A program made the position numbers and the translations under genes. 64,000 bases of DNA from Corynebacterium hylobatis (GTDB lineage Bacteria; Actinomycetota; Actinomycetes; Mycobacteriales; Mycobacteriaceae), in NCBI RefSeq assembly GCF_003955685.1, contig NZ_RXHJ01000001.1, positions 124,001 to 188,000 on the forward strand. Direction: 5' to 3'. Of the stretch, positions 44,694 through 54,401 are shown one piece after another (position 1 is the stretch's first letter; each line of letters begins with the position of its first letter). Below the pieces are notes generated by a model that saw only the letters and a program-made list of their open reading frames with translations, was not told the DNA's origin and ran no database searches.

Positions 44694-46250
44694 ATGCAGC
44701 CGTCATGGAGTATCCACAACGCGGCCGACCCGCATGCGGTGGCACGCCTGCACAAAACCGCCGGGGAGTACCACTTCTGGCGGGCGGTCGAACCCGACGA
44801 CACCGCCAAGGACACCGAGGACTGGACCACCCTGGCCACCCGGATCACCCGCTCCACCGCTCTACCCCAGGACCACATCACCGCCAACCTCTTCGCACTC
44901 GAGACCCTCGACCGGCTCCCGAAACTCAAAGAGCTGGTCGAGACCACCTGGGTGCTCGACATGCGCTACCTGGGTGTCATCGACCGTGCCGCCACCAGAG
45001 CCCCGCAACGCCTGCAGGACGACCCCTACTACTGGGAAGCCCTGGATCAGGCACTGGTGGACAGGCTCACCCCGTCCCGGGCACACCAGCTACTACCCGT
45101 ACCCCGGACCATCGCCCGGGTCGTGGACACCACCATCACCACCCTGCAGACCCACGACGACCACCCGGCCTGGCCCCCGGTCCCGGAACCCGACCCACCA
45201 CCAGAGCCGGAGGGGGATCCTGAGGAGGATCCGGACAGCCGGGAGGACAACTCCGAGGGGAACACAGGGGCACAGGGCTCTGAGGGGGATCCCGGTACCG
45301 GGGAGCACGACGCCGAGGGGAACAGCGAGGACGACGGGGAGGACACCGCGGCCAGCCCGCAGCCGTGTCTTGACCCGGCAGAGCTTATGCGCTCCCTGCC
45401 ACCCCTGGGCGATGTCCCGGCGCCGGGGTTGTGGATCGACACCGAGGACAACGCCACCCTCCGCTTCGAACTCTCCGTCGACCAGGCCACCGGCACCCTG
45501 ATCCGGGATGCGGTGTGGCAGGTCGCCAAGGCCGCTGGCATCAGCCAGGCCCGCGCCATGGTCATGCTCATCCTCGGCCAGGCCACCACCTCGGTGACCA
45601 CCCACCTCTACACCGCCCGTGATGTCCCCGACGCCCCGGTGTTCCACCCCCTGGCAGGGGTGCTCACCGAGCAGGCCGCCGCCCGTCTGCTGGGCATCTC
45701 TGAGCGCGCCACCGACATGGATGCCGCTGCCACCGCCCACACCCCGGCCTACACCCCGACCGAAGTGATCCGGGCGTTTCTGGTGGGTCGGGACTGGTGC
45801 TGCCGGTGGCCGGGCTGCGGGACACCCGCACTCGGTGGGGACAATGACCACCGGGTCAACCACCATGAGGGTGGGCCCACCACGCCGGCGAACATGGTGA
45901 TGCTGTGCCGGCACCACTACAACCGCAAAACTGACCTCCAGGCCACCTATCTGCTCGATCCCATCACGGGGGATGTGTTCTGGTTGTTTGCCGACGGTAC
46001 CTGGGCGGTGGATCATGCGGAGGGGCCGTTGGCGCCGGTGGAGAAACGCTGGGTGCAGACCTACACGCAACGCCGGCAGCGTCGGGGTGAGCGGGCCGCA
46101 GCGAGGGCGGCGGCCCAGGAATTCGAGGCGTACCAGTACGGGGCGGAAGCGCGTGCCCGGGCGCAGGAGGAATTCGAGGAGGCCATCGCCGAGGCCGATA
46201 CCGACCCCGGTCGGGCCCCACCCGGAGGCCCCGACCAACCACCCTCCTGA
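44694..46250 (+). CDS. 13E12-type DUF222 / HNH endonuclease
   Basis: 518 residues. An N-terminal DUF222-like helical region (LFALETLDRLPKLKELVET) is followed by a low-complexity acidic linker (about 165-225), a second helical part, and a C-terminal HNH domain RDWCCRWPGCGTPALGG...DHRVNHHEGGPTT...MLCRHHYNRK with zinc cysteines and the HNH histidines intact. This actinobacterial 13E12 family is multicopy and sometimes linked to mobile elements or intein-like homing; its role is unsettled. A hairpin follows the stop. Confidence 0.87.
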   Translation: MQPSWSIHNAADPHAVARLHKTAGEYHFWRAVEPDDTAKDTEDWTTLATRITRSTALPQDHITANLFALETLDRLPKLKELVETTWVLDMRYLGVIDRAATRAPQRLQDDPYYWEALDQALVDRLTPSRAHQLLPVPRTIARVVDTTITTLQTHDDHPAWPPVPEPDPPPEPEGDPEEDPDSREDNSEGNTGAQGSEGDPGTGEHDAEGNSEDDGEDTAASPQPCLDPAELMRSLPPLGDVPAPGLWIDTEDNATLRFELSVDQATGTLIRDAVWQVAKAAGISQARAMVMLILGQATTSVTTHLYTARDVPDAPVFHPLAGVLTEQAAARLLGISERATDMDAAATAHTPAYTPTEVIRAFLVGRDWCCRWPGCGTPALGGDNDHRVNHHEGGPTTPANMVMLCRHHYNRKTDLQATYLLDPITGDVFWLFADGTWAVDHAEGPLAPVEKRWVQTYTQRRQRRGERAAARAAAQEFEAYQYGAEARARAQEEFEEAIAEADTDPGRAPPGGPDQPPS

Positions 46251-46260
46251 AACGGCTCAC

Positions 46261-46295
46261 CCCGGGCCTGCCTGCACATGGCAGGAACCCGGGGC
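46261..46295 (+). terminator. GC-rich hairpin after the HNH gene
   Basis: CCCCGGGCCTGCC (46261-46273) pairs with GGCAGG-aa-CCCGGGG (46281-46295). No T-tract follows; terminator role inferred from position 10 bp after the stop. Confidence 0.55.
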
Positions 46296-46323
46296 AGGCG
46301 GGGACGTCGATAAGCAGAATTCA

Positions 46324-46365
46324 GAAAAAGAAGAACCGGCCGTGGCACCTACATCCACGGCCGGT
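46324..46365 (-). terminator. Intrinsic terminator of the DoxX gene
   Basis: ACCGGCCGTGG (46335-46345) pairs with CCACGGCCGGT (46355-46365), followed on the minus strand by CTTCTTTTTCTG. Confidence 0.85.
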
Positions 46366-46401
46366 CCAGGGGCACCCAGATCCCGACGTCAGAGCAGAAG
46401 G

Positions 46402-47289
46402 TCAGACGAGAGGGTTGACACCTGCGCCGAACCACCAGAGAGCGATACCGCCGGCGATGGCCAATACCAGGAAGATCCAGGAGCTGACCAGCGGGCGACG
46501 GGCCCAACTGCGCCCATAGTCCAGGGAGATGAAGCCCGGGCCGGTGAACTGGAGGGCGAGGGAGCTGCCGAGCAGGACCAGGGAGAGCCACACGGATTCC
46601 GGCCAGGCGAAGACGTTGAGACCGGCACCGGAGGTAGTCAGTTCATGCAGGGCGGTGAACGACGTCGCGACGGTGGCGACCATCGCGAAGACGGGCGTGA
46701 TCAGGCCCAGGAGAAGGAAGACACCGGCGGCCAGCTGCAGGGCGGGGACGATGATCGCCAGGCCGCCCGGGGCGAGGTAACCGGCGTAGTCCGCCTCCAG
46801 GCCGGACAGACCCGGGTTACCGCCGAGGCGGAAGAAGGTGCCCACGGCCTCGAGGATGAGCCACAGGCCGAGCATGACGCGGACGATCAGCAGGCCGAAG
46901 TCGATGGTGCCGCGGCGGTGGTCCGGGGCATCCGTCGCCACTGCCGTGGAGCCCTGGTCGTATTCGGTGACGGTGGACACCGGAGCGGCGGCCGGGGTCG
47001 AGGTCACCGCCATCGGAGTGATCGTGGTGGGCTGCTCCTTGGGGCGGTCGTAGGCGAAGGTCTCATTGCCGGTGTTGGCGGGCGCGGCGAAGTCCTGATC
47101 GGTGTAGGCCGGGATCTCCTGCGGGGCGGCGCGGCCGGAACGGTTGAAGAGGCCACCGGAGGTCTGCGGAAACTGGGCCGTGGCGGTGTCTTCACCATCA
47201 CCCTGCGCAGCGGAGGTGGCGTCCTTGCGGTAGGTGGGCACGTCGTCGTATGAGCCCGCGCGGTCGGGGGTCTGGTTTTTGTCGCTCAT
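46402..47289 (-). CDS. DoxX-family membrane protein
   Basis: 295 residues. An acidic, Thr/Pro-rich cytoplasmic N-terminus of about 125 residues precedes a four-helix DoxX domain (FGLLIVRVMLGLWLILEAVGTFFRLGG, LQLAAGVFLLLGLITPVFAM) and a fifth C-terminal hydrophobic segment (SSWIFLVLAIAGGIALWWF). Mycobacterial DoxX proteins belong to a redox-stress membrane complex. Here no partner is adjacent and the role is unknown. Confidence 0.83.
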   Translation of the reverse strand: MSDKNQTPDRAGSYDDVPTYRKDATSAAQGDGEDTATAQFPQTSGGLFNRSGRAAPQEIPAYTDQDFAAPANTGNETFAYDRPKEQPTTITPMAVTSTPAAAPVSTVTEYDQGSTAVATDAPDHRRGTIDFGLLIVRVMLGLWLILEAVGTFFRLGGNPGLSGLEADYAGYLAPGGLAIIVPALQLAAGVFLLLGLITPVFAMVATVATSFTALHELTTSGAGLNVFAWPESVWLSLVLLGSSLALQFTGPGFISLDYGRSWARRPLVSSWIFLVLAIAGGIALWWFGAGVNPLV

Positions 47290-47367
47290 ACCGCCAGGTT
47301 AGGACAATCCGGCCACCGGGGTCGGGCTTGAACGGGCGTGCCGTGTTGCGAAAAACCTACAGATCGG

Positions 47368-48021
47368 TCACGGGCAGCGTGTCAGCACCTTCGTCATGGC
47401 GTCGTGCTCGGCGCGGGTGACCCAGAGTCCGTAGGTGACCTTGACCTCAATCTGGCGGGCGATGTAGTCGCAGCGGTAGTCCTGGTTGGGTGGGAGCCAG
47501 GTGGCGGCGTCGGCGGCGCCCTTCTGCCGGTTGAGGCCGGCGTCGACGGCCAGGAGGTTGAGCGGGTCGTTGGCGAAGTCCCGGCGGGTCTGTTCGTCCC
47601 AGGACTGGGCACCCTTGGCCCAGGCGTCAGCGAGCGGGACGACATGGTCGATGTCTACGAGCGCTCCCCTGCCCCGGACGAAGTTGATCGTCTCCCCGGA
47701 GAAAGGGTCCTCGAAGATGCCGGACTCGACGAGGCAGTCGCGGGTGCCGGGGCGGATGGCCACGTCGGCAAGGTCGCGCTGCAGGATGTCGTTGCGGGTG
47801 TCGCAGCCGTTGTTGCCGCCGGCAACGCGCACGTTGTCGGTCCAGGCGGAACCGAAGAGGTCGCGGTCGTAACCGGTCATGGGTGCACGGCCCTTGACCT
47901 CCAGGGTGGCGAGCTGTTCGCTGGCGGGGGTGGAGGGGGTGTCGATAAGCTCGAGGTCGATGAGGACCAGGGTGAGGATGCCCAGGAGGAGCGTGCCGAG
48001 CACACTGAAAACCTTTTTCAT
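47368..48021 (-). CDS. Secreted DUF1524 (GmrSD C-terminal-type) HNH nuclease
   Basis: A 217-residue protein with an N-terminal hydrophobic signal/anchor (FSVLGTLLLGILTLVLIDLELI) and a DUF1524 HNH domain: VDIDHVVPLADAWAKGA provides the catalytic DH, and NDPLNLLAVDAGLNRQKG the Asn. Short exported members are widespread in actinobacteria and may scavenge or attack extracellular DNA. TAGAGT lies 9 nt before ATG 48021. Confidence 0.82.
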   Translation of the reverse strand: MKKVFSVLGTLLLGILTLVLIDLELIDTPSTPASEQLATLEVKGRAPMTGYDRDLFGSAWTDNVRVAGGNNGCDTRNDILQRDLADVAIRPGTRDCLVESGIFEDPFSGETINFVRGRGALVDIDHVVPLADAWAKGAQSWDEQTRRDFANDPLNLLAVDAGLNRQKGAADAATWLPPNQDYRCDYIARQIEVKVTYGLWVTRAEHDAMTKVLTRCP

Positions 48022-48071
48022 GACGGCGTCACTCTAGCAACCCCGGCGTTGACGTAGAGCATTCCCCCCGC

Positions 48072-48077
48072 TAAGGT
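48072..48077 (+). promoter_or_regulatory. -10 hexamer TAAGGT of the GST-like gene
   Basis: TAAGGT followed by 7 nt and ATG 48085. Confidence 0.45.
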
Positions 48078-48084
48078 TGTTGAC

Positions 48085-49170
48085 ATGACAACAGGGAATG
48101 ACATCAAGGACGACTGGGCCGGCGACGCACAGAACGCCTCCCCCGACGGGGAGTTCGTGCGCGACACCAACTACATCAACGACCGCATCACCGCCGAGGC
48201 CCCTGCCGGGGAGCCGACCGAGCAGCCCGACGGCACCTTCCACTGGCCGGTCGAGGCCGGCCGCTACCGTCTCGTCGCCGCCCGCGCCTGCCCCTGGGCA
48301 CACCGCGCCGTCATCGTTCGCCGCCTCATGGGTCTCGAGGACGTCATCTCCCTGGGCCTGACCGGCCCCACCCACGACAACCGCTCCTGGACCTTCGATC
48401 TCGACCCGGGTGAGGTTGACCCGGTCCTGGAGATCCCCCGACTGCAGGGGGCCTACCTCAACCGCTTCCCCGACTATCCGCGCGGCATCACGGTGCCGGC
48501 GATCGTCGAGGAGTCCTCGCGGAAGGTCGTCACCAACGACTACCCCTCCCTCGTGCGCGACATGATCACCCAGTGGCGTGAGCACCACCGCGCGGGCGCC
48601 CCCGACCTGTGGCCGGCCGAGCACGTCGAGGAGATGGAGGAACTCAACGAATGGCTGTTCACCGAGGTCAACAACGGTGTCTACCGCTGCGGCTTCGCCG
48701 GCTCCCAGGATGCCTACGACGCGGCCTATGACCGGTTGTGGGCGGCACTCGACAAGCTCGAGGAGCGCCTGTCCACCCGCCGCTACCTCGTCGGCGACCA
48801 CATCACGGAGACGGACATCCGCCTGTTCACCACCCTGGTGCGCCACGACCCCGTTTACCACGGCCACTTCAAGACCGCGCGCAACAAGATCACCGAGATG
48901 CCCAACCTGTGGGGCTACCTGCGCGAACTCTTCCAGCTGCCCGGATTCGGCGACACCACCGACTTCACCGAGATCAAGCAGCACTATTACATCGTCCACA
49001 CCGAGATCAACCCCACCCGGATTGTGCCGAAGGGCCCGGACCTGTCCGGCTTCGCCACCCCGCACGGCCGCGAGGCGCTCGGCGGGCAGCCCTTCGCCGA
49101 GGGCACGACCCTGCCCGGCGCCATGCCGGCCGGTGAAGAACTGAAGAACCCGGAGCCCTTCCAGGCCTAA
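48085..49170 (+). CDS. Glutathionyl-hydroquinone reductase-like (Xi-class GST) protein
   Basis: A 361-residue Xi-class GST-fold protein. The active-site motif ARACPWAHRAVIVR supplies the catalytic Cys, and YVGDHITETDIRLFTTLVRHDPVYHGHFK-type sequences match the YqjG/EcmB family. Actinobacteria lack glutathione, so the physiological thiol is probably mycothiol, reducing thiol-quinone conjugates (inferred). Its stop overlaps that of lysG by 4 bp. Confidence 0.87.
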   Translation: MTTGNDIKDDWAGDAQNASPDGEFVRDTNYINDRITAEAPAGEPTEQPDGTFHWPVEAGRYRLVAARACPWAHRAVIVRRLMGLEDVISLGLTGPTHDNRSWTFDLDPGEVDPVLEIPRLQGAYLNRFPDYPRGITVPAIVEESSRKVVTNDYPSLVRDMITQWREHHRAGAPDLWPAEHVEEMEELNEWLFTEVNNGVYRCGFAGSQDAYDAAYDRLWAALDKLEERLSTRRYLVGDHITETDIRLFTTLVRHDPVYHGHFKTARNKITEMPNLWGYLRELFQLPGFGDTTDFTEIKQHYYIVHTEINPTRIVPKGPDLSGFATPHGREALGGQPFAEGTTLPGAMPAGEELKNPEPFQA

Positions 49171-50036
49171 CCCAGCCGGGACGCCGCAGCCGCGACACTG
49201 GCGGTGAGGCGTTCCAGCAGCTCGGATTCCAGGCGCCAGCGTTGCCAGTGAAGGGGGACCTGGAGGACGGTGGCGTCGAGAAGCGCGAGTTCACCGGATT
49301 CCAGGAGCGGCCCGGCCTGCAGCTCCGGGATCAGCGACCAGCCCAGCCCCACGCGCGTGGCCTCGAGGAAACCCTCCGAGGAGGGGATCTGGGACACCGC
49401 CCGGTGGCGGCGCACGGAATCGTCGAGCCGGCCCTCCAGGTCCGAGTCCTGCAGCGCGTCATTGGGGCCGAAACGCAGCGCCGGCATGGTCGCCCAGTCC
49501 AGCACGCCGCCGCGGGTGTGGGCGTCGCGCAGGGCGGGGGTGGCCACCGCGCGGTAGCGCATGATCCCCAGGGGCGTGGAATCGCATCCGGAGACCGGCG
49601 TGGCCTCCCGTGTGATGGCACCCAGCACATCACCGCGGCGCAGCAGGGAGAGGGTGTGGGCCTCATCCTCGACGTGCAGCCGCAGGGTGGCGGCCTCGAA
49701 ACCGGCGACGTCGGCGAGCACGGGGCGGAACCACGTCGCCAGGGAATCGGCGTTGACCGCCACGGACAGCGGTACCCGCTCCAGGCGGCCCTGCAGCCGG
49801 GACCGGGTCTCCGCCTGGAGCAGCGCCATGCGGCGGGCGGCCTGCACGAGGACCTGGCCGGCCTCCGTCGCGCTCGCCGGACTGGTGCGGCGCACGAGCA
49901 CGCGCCCGGTCTCCTTCTCCAGCGCCTTGATGCGCTGGCTGACGGCGGAGGGTGAGACGCCGAGCACGGCGGCGGCGATCTCGAAGCTGCCTTCATCGAC
50001 GATGGCGAGCAGGGTCTCCAGGTGCACCGGGTTCAT
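49167..50036 (-). CDS. lysG: LysR-type regulator LysG (ArgP-like)
   Basis: A 289-residue LysR-type activator. The N-terminal winged helix reads HLETLLAIVDEGSFEIAAAVLGVSPSAVSQRIKALE, followed by the ligand domain. Divergent to lysE, as in C. glutamicum, where LysG activates lysE in response to Lys, Arg or His. ATG 50036 lies 6 nt after TAGAAT, indicating a leaderless message. The 70-bp intergenic region should contain the LysG site. Confidence 0.93.
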   Translation of the reverse strand: MNPVHLETLLAIVDEGSFEIAAAVLGVSPSAVSQRIKALEKETGRVLVRRTSPASATEAGQVLVQAARRMALLQAETRSRLQGRLERVPLSVAVNADSLATWFRPVLADVAGFEAATLRLHVEDEAHTLSLLRRGDVLGAITREATPVSGCDSTPLGIMRYRAVATPALRDAHTRGGVLDWATMPALRFGPNDALQDSDLEGRLDDSVRRHRAVSQIPSSEGFLEATRVGLGWSLIPELQAGPLLESGELALLDATVLQVPLHWQRWRLESELLERLTASVAAAASRLG

Positions 50037-50042
50037 GAAGCA

Positions 50043-50048
50043 ATTCTA
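50043..50048 (-). promoter_or_regulatory. -10 hexamer TAGAAT of lysG
   Basis: TAGAAT on the minus strand, 6 nt before ATG 50036, within the lysG/lysE intergenic region. Confidence 0.45.
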
Positions 50049-50106
50049 AACCAACCTGAGGAAATGTAACTGGTCTTCATCACTGCGCCGGGAGAAACTG
50101 TCAGAC

Positions 50107-50745
50107 ATGTCGATCGTGCTCGCCGGGCTGCTGCTCGGATTCTCCCTCATCGTGGCCATCGGGCCGCAGAACCTGCTGCTCATCCGCCAGGGCGCACGCC
50201 GCGAACACGTCACCGCCATCATCGCGGTGTGCCTGCTCTCCGACGTGCTGCTCTTCGGCCTGGGCACCCTGGGCGTGGGCGTGCTCATCGACCGCGCTCC
50301 CCTGCTGCTCACCGCCCTCAAATGGGCCGGCGTGGCCTACCTCGCATGGTTCGCGCTGGTCGCGCTCATCGACGCCCTCCGTCCCCCACGCCCCACCGTC
50401 ATCGTCGAGGAGGAGCCGCCGACAACCGGCGGCGGTGTCGCGCTGGCCACGCGGGTGCGCGCCCATGCCCCGGTGGCGACCGCGGTCGTCGTCACGTGGC
50501 TGAACCCCTCCGCCTACCTCGACTCGCTGGTCATGATCGGCGGGCTGGCCAACCAGTACGGCGACACCGGCCGCTGGCTGTTCACCGGCGGCGCGCTGCT
50601 GGCCAGTCTCATCTGGTTCCCGCTCATCGGCTACGGGGCCGGACTGCTCTCCGGCCCCCTGTCCAGCCCGCGGGTCTGGCGGGTGCTCAACATCATCATC
50701 GCCGTGGTGCTCGCCGGGCTGACCTGGCGGCTGGCCACGGGTTAG
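50107..50745 (+). CDS. lysE: L-lysine exporter LysE
   Basis: A 212-residue LysE-family exporter with five to six membrane segments and the family signature GLLLGFSLIVAIGPQNLLLIRQG. It exports lysine and arginine and is activated by LysG. It is slightly shorter than the C. glutamicum protein but all segments are present. Confidence 0.95.
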   Translation: MSIVLAGLLLGFSLIVAIGPQNLLLIRQGARREHVTAIIAVCLLSDVLLFGLGTLGVGVLIDRAPLLLTALKWAGVAYLAWFALVALIDALRPPRPTVIVEEEPPTTGGGVALATRVRAHAPVATAVVVTWLNPSAYLDSLVMIGGLANQYGDTGRWLFTGGALLASLIWFPLIGYGAGLLSGPLSSPRVWRVLNIIIAVVLAGLTWRLATG

Positions 50746-50752
50746 TCGGCAA

Positions 50753-51697
50753 TTAACCTGCCGGAGTCAGTACGGGTATCTTCCAGGCGCCGTCAAGGAT
50801 TTCCTGACGTGGCCGGTAGAGACGAATGAGGAAATTCCACCCTTCAGGGGTCAGAATTGTATTGGGTGTGCCCTCGGGGAAGTCGCCGAAGCGCACCGTG
50901 ACCGATCCGTCAGCATTCGGGGTGGCCGTGATGTTGTTGACGGTGTAGGAATCGGCAGTGTTCGGTTCGAAATAGCCTGCCTGGTTGTATACGGAAACAG
51001 ACCAGAATCCGTCGACGGGCACATCCACGAAGGTCAGTTCGTATCTGCCTCCCGCCACGGCCGGATTCACCCCCACGTAGGAAGCTTCGTTACTGGGAAG
51101 TCCGCCCCAACCGGCTGCAGTACCGATCAGGTGACGCACCGGGTCAACCATGTCCTTCCGTCCGAACATACCCTCGAAACCGCTCATCTCAGCAGCGAGG
51201 GCCAGCAGAGCATCGCGCGTTGCGTCGAAACTCTTCGCGTCGTAATCCGGATACGTGAATGGTGTGGCCGACCGTGCGTTCAGGCTGATCTGATCCTGGA
51301 GGGCGGTGACCTCCGCGATATCCGTTGGATCGGCGGGATCAGCCAGGATGCGGACGGCGATCACGACATACGGTGAGTCGAACAGCTCCGTGGTCAACTC
51401 ATAGTCGCCGGCATCGTGATATATGGCGTTGATGAAATGGTCCTGATTCACCACCATGGCGGAGAGATAACGCTCGCCGGACTCAGGAAGGGTCAACGTG
51501 GCCCCGGCACTGATGTCCACGACCGCGAAACTGTACAGGGTGTCGCGATTGAGCCGGACCACCGTCTGTCGATCGATCGCGGCAGGTTCACGGTTGTGCA
51601 GGAAAAGATTCACTCCACCGGCATCGCGACTCAGGTCGTGTATCATTCGATCGGTTTCGGCCCGAACAAAGTTATCCGCATTCACATGTATCGACAT
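50753..51697 (-). CDS. DUF1254/DUF1214 protein
   Basis: A 314-residue protein with an N-terminal DUF1254 region (IDRQTVVRLNRDTLYSFAVVDIS) and a C-terminal DUF1214 region (FWSVSVYNQAGYFEPNTADSYTVNN, PNTILTPEGWNFLIRLYRP). No signal peptide is seen. The start has AAGGGGG at 7-nt spacing. By eye the gene is less GC-rich than its neighbours and interrupts the lysE/aldo-keto reductase spacing, so it may have been acquired. Function unknown. Confidence 0.8.
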   Translation of the reverse strand: MSIHVNADNFVRAETDRMIHDLSRDAGGVNLFLHNREPAAIDRQTVVRLNRDTLYSFAVVDISAGATLTLPESGERYLSAMVVNQDHFINAIYHDAGDYELTTELFDSPYVVIAVRILADPADPTDIAEVTALQDQISLNARSATPFTYPDYDAKSFDATRDALLALAAEMSGFEGMFGRKDMVDPVRHLIGTAAGWGGLPSNEASYVGVNPAVAGGRYELTFVDVPVDGFWSVSVYNQAGYFEPNTADSYTVNNITATPNADGSVTVRFGDFPEGTPNTILTPEGWNFLIRLYRPRQEILDGAWKIPVLTPAG

Positions 51698-51768
51698 TGA
51701 TTGCCCCCTTGGACGTCAATGTGAACAGTATCACAAATAACCTTGTCTCCGAGCCGCGATCAAAACCT

Positions 51769-52848
51769 CTAGTCGGCGTGGCGTCGTGAAGCGGTGGCGT
51801 TGGCCCAGATGTTGATGCCCGCGTCGCGCGCGACATCGTCGATGGCCTTGAGCTCCGCTGCCGAGAACTCCAGGTTGTCCAGGGCGTCGAGGTTCTCGTC
51901 GAGCTGGGCGACGCTCGAGGCGCCGATGATCGCGGAAGTGAGTGTCTGTTCCCCGAACTCCCCCTGCTGACGCAGCACCCACGCAATCGCCATCTGCGCC
52001 AGGGTCTGCTCGCGCTCCTGGGCGATGTCGTTGAGCCGGGAGATCATCTCCAGGTTCTCGGCACTGAGCATGTCACCGGACAGCGACTTGTCCGCCGCCG
52101 CCCGGGAATCGGCGGGCACACCACCCAGGTAGCGGTTGGTCAGCAGGCCCTGCGCCAGCGGGGAGAAAGCGATGGTGCCCACCCCAGCGTCGGCGGCGGC
52201 GGCCAGCAGCGAATCGCCGTCCTCGCCCGGCTCCTCCACCCAGCGGTTGACGATGGAGTAGCTCGGCTGGTTGATGATCAGCGGGCACCCCTCCTCCGCC
52301 ATGAACTCCGCGGCCTCACTGGTCAGTTCGGGACCGTAGGAGGAGACACCCACGTAGAGGGCCTTTCCGGATGCGACGATGTCACGCAGCGCGTAGAGGG
52401 TCTCCTCCAGCGGGGTGTCCGGATCCGGACGGTGGTGGTAGAAGATGTCCACGTAGTCCAGGCCCATGCGCTCCAGCGACTGGTCGAGGGAGGCCATGAG
52501 GTATTTGCGGGAACCACCGAAACCGTAGGGGCCCTCCCACATGTCCCAGCCGGCCTTGGAGGAGATCACCAGCTCATCGCGGTGGGCGGCGAGATCCTGC
52601 TTCAGCAGACGGCCGAAGTTGCTCTCGGCGGAACCGTAGGGCGGGCCGTAGTTGTTGGCCAGGTCGAAGTGGGTGACACCGCGGTCGAAGGCCCGGCGCA
52701 CGATGGCGCGCTGGGTCTCCAGGGGCTTGTCGTCACCGAAATTGTGCCACAGGCCCAGCGAGATGGCCGGCAGCTTCAGGCCGGAACGGCCCACCCGGCG
52801 GTAGGGCATGGTGGTGTAACGGTCGGGGGCGGGAACATAGACAGTCAA
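51769..52848 (-). CDS. Aldo/keto reductase, YghZ-like
   Basis: A 359-residue NADPH-dependent aldo/keto reductase of the YghZ (L-glyceraldehyde 3-phosphate reductase) group: GLWHNFGDD, HFDLANNYGPPYGSAE, catalytic Lys in VISSKAGWDMWEGPYG, and DYVDIFYHHRPDP. The start is TTG at 52848, giving a family-like N-terminus (MTVYVPAPDRYTTMPYRR); no good ribosome site is visible. It begins 8 bp after gatB. Confidence 0.88.
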   Translation of the reverse strand: MTVYVPAPDRYTTMPYRRVGRSGLKLPAISLGLWHNFGDDKPLETQRAIVRRAFDRGVTHFDLANNYGPPYGSAESNFGRLLKQDLAAHRDELVISSKAGWDMWEGPYGFGGSRKYLMASLDQSLERMGLDYVDIFYHHRPDPDTPLEETLYALRDIVASGKALYVGVSSYGPELTSEAAEFMAEEGCPLIINQPSYSIVNRWVEEPGEDGDSLLAAAADAGVGTIAFSPLAQGLLTNRYLGGVPADSRAAADKSLSGDMLSAENLEMISRLNDIAQEREQTLAQMAIAWVLRQQGEFGEQTLTSAIIGASSVAQLDENLDALDNLEFSAAELKAIDDVARDAGINIWANATASRRHAD

Positions 52849-52856
52849 CAGGAGAC

Positions 52857-54362
52857 CTACTTCAGCTTCTCGGCGATGAGCTTGTTCACCTGGGCGGGGT
52901 CGGCCTTGCCGCGGGTCGCCTTCATCACGGCACCGACGATGGCACCGGTGACCTTGGTGTTTCCGGCACGGTACTTCTCCACGATGTCCGGGTTGGCGGC
53001 CAGGGCCTCGTCGACGGCGGCCTCGATGGCGCCGTCATCGCGCACGACCTCCAGACCACGGGCCGCGACAACCGCGTCGACGTCGCCCTCACCGGCCAGG
53101 ACACCGTCGACGGCCTGGCGGGCCAGCTTGGTGGTCAGCTTGCCCTCCTTGACCAGGGCGACGACGCGGGCGACCTGAGCCGGGGTGATCGGCAGGTCAG
53201 CCAGCTCGGTTTCCTGCTCGCGGGCGGCCGCGGAGAGGTAGTTGACCCACCAGGCACGTGCCTCATCGGGGGTGGTGCCCTCCTCGACGGTGGCGAGGAT
53301 CAGGTCGAGCGCACCGGCGTTGACCAGGTCGCGCATCTCGGCGTCGGCGATCCCCCACTCCTCCTGGATGCGGGCGCGGCGGATCCACGGCAGCTCCGGC
53401 AGGGTGGCGCGGATTTCCTCGACCCACTCCTTCGGGGCGAGCACCGGGGGCAGGTCCGGGTCGTTGAAGTAGCGGTAGTCCTCGGCGGACTCCTTCGGGC
53501 GTCCCTTGCGGGTGGAGCCGTCGAGCTCCTGGTAGTGGCGGGTCTCCTGGACGATCTCCTCGCCGTTGACGATGGCGGCAGCCTGGCGCATCATCTCGTA
53601 GCGCACGGCCTGCTCGACCGATTTCAGGGAGTTGATGTTCTTGGTCTCGGTGCGGGTACCGAACTCCTCCTGGCCGATCGGACGGAGGGAGAGGTTGGAG
53701 TCCACGCGCATGGACCCCTGGTCCATGCGGGCATCAGAGACACCGAGGGCGGCGACGAGCTCACGCAGCGCGGTGACATACGCGCGGGCGATCTCGGGAG
53801 CGCGCTCACCGGCCCCGATGATCGGCTTGGTCACAATCTCAATGAGCGGCACACCGGCGCGGTTGCAGTCCACCAGGGAGGCGGTGGCGCCGTGGATGCG
53901 GCCGGACTGGCCACCGACGTGAGTGAGTTTGCCGGTGTCCTCCTCCATGTGGGCGCGCTCGATGTCGATGCGCCACGGGGTGCCGTCGTCAAGGACGATG
54001 TCGAGGTAGCCGTCGTAGGCGATCGGCTCGTCGTACTGGGAGATCTGGTAGCCCTTGGGCTGGTCCGGGTAGAAGTAGTTCTTGCGGGCGAAGCGGGAGG
54101 ACTCGGCGATGGAGCAGTTCAGCGCCAGGCCGATCTTGATGGCCCATTCGACGCCCTTGGCGTTGACCACCGGCAGGGCGCCGGGCAGGCCGAGGGAGAC
54201 GGGGTCGACGTTGGAGTTGGGCTCGGCACCGAAGTGGGCGGAGCTGGTGGAGAACATCTTGGTCTCCGTGGCCAGTTCGACGTGGACCTCAAGGCCCATG
54301 ACGGGGTCGAACTTCTCCAGGACCTCGTCAAAGTCCATCAACTCATGAATCGCGGCAGTCAT
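52857..54362 (-). CDS. gatB: Aspartyl/glutamyl-tRNA amidotransferase subunit B
   Basis: 501 residues: [32 protein letters not shown] and [16 protein letters not shown] in the catalytic domain, and the C-terminal Yqey-like tail ([24 protein letters not shown]). It transamidates Glu-tRNA-Gln with GatA and GatC, encoded 9 kb away in this window. ATG 54362 is 7 nt after TAGACT. Confidence 0.97.
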   Translation of the reverse strand: MTAAIHELMDFDEVLEKFDPVMGLEVHVELATETKMFSTSSAHFGAEPNSNVDPVSLGLPGALPVVNAKGVEWAIKIGLALNCSIAESSRFARKNYFYPDQPKGYQISQYDEPIAYDGYLDIVLDDGTPWRIDIERAHMEEDTGKLTHVGGQSGRIHGATASLVDCNRAGVPLIEIVTKPIIGAGERAPEIARAYVTALRELVAALGVSDARMDQGSMRVDSNLSLRPIGQEEFGTRTETKNINSLKSVEQAVRYEMMRQAAAIVNGEEIVQETRHYQELDGSTRKGRPKESAEDYRYFNDPDLPPVLAPKEWVEEIRATLPELPWIRRARIQEEWGIADAEMRDLVNAGALDLILATVEEGTTPDEARAWWVNYLSAAAREQETELADLPITPAQVARVVALVKEGKLTTKLARQAVDGVLAGEGDVDAVVAARGLEVVRDDGAIEAAVDEALAANPDIVEKYRAGNTKVTGAIVGAVMKATRGKADPAQVNKLIAEKLK

Positions 54363-54369
54363 GGCAGAC

Positions 54370-54395
54370 AGTCTAGCGCGACCCGCGTCTAGGCT
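54370..54395. promoter_or_regulatory. Divergent leaderless promoters of gatB and prpF-like gene
   Basis: TAGACT on the minus strand (54370-54375) is 7 nt from the gatB ATG. TAGGCT on the plus strand (54390-54395) is 6 nt from the ATG at 54402. The two genes share a 39-bp gap. Confidence 0.5.
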
Positions 54396-54401
54396 CGTCC
54401 C

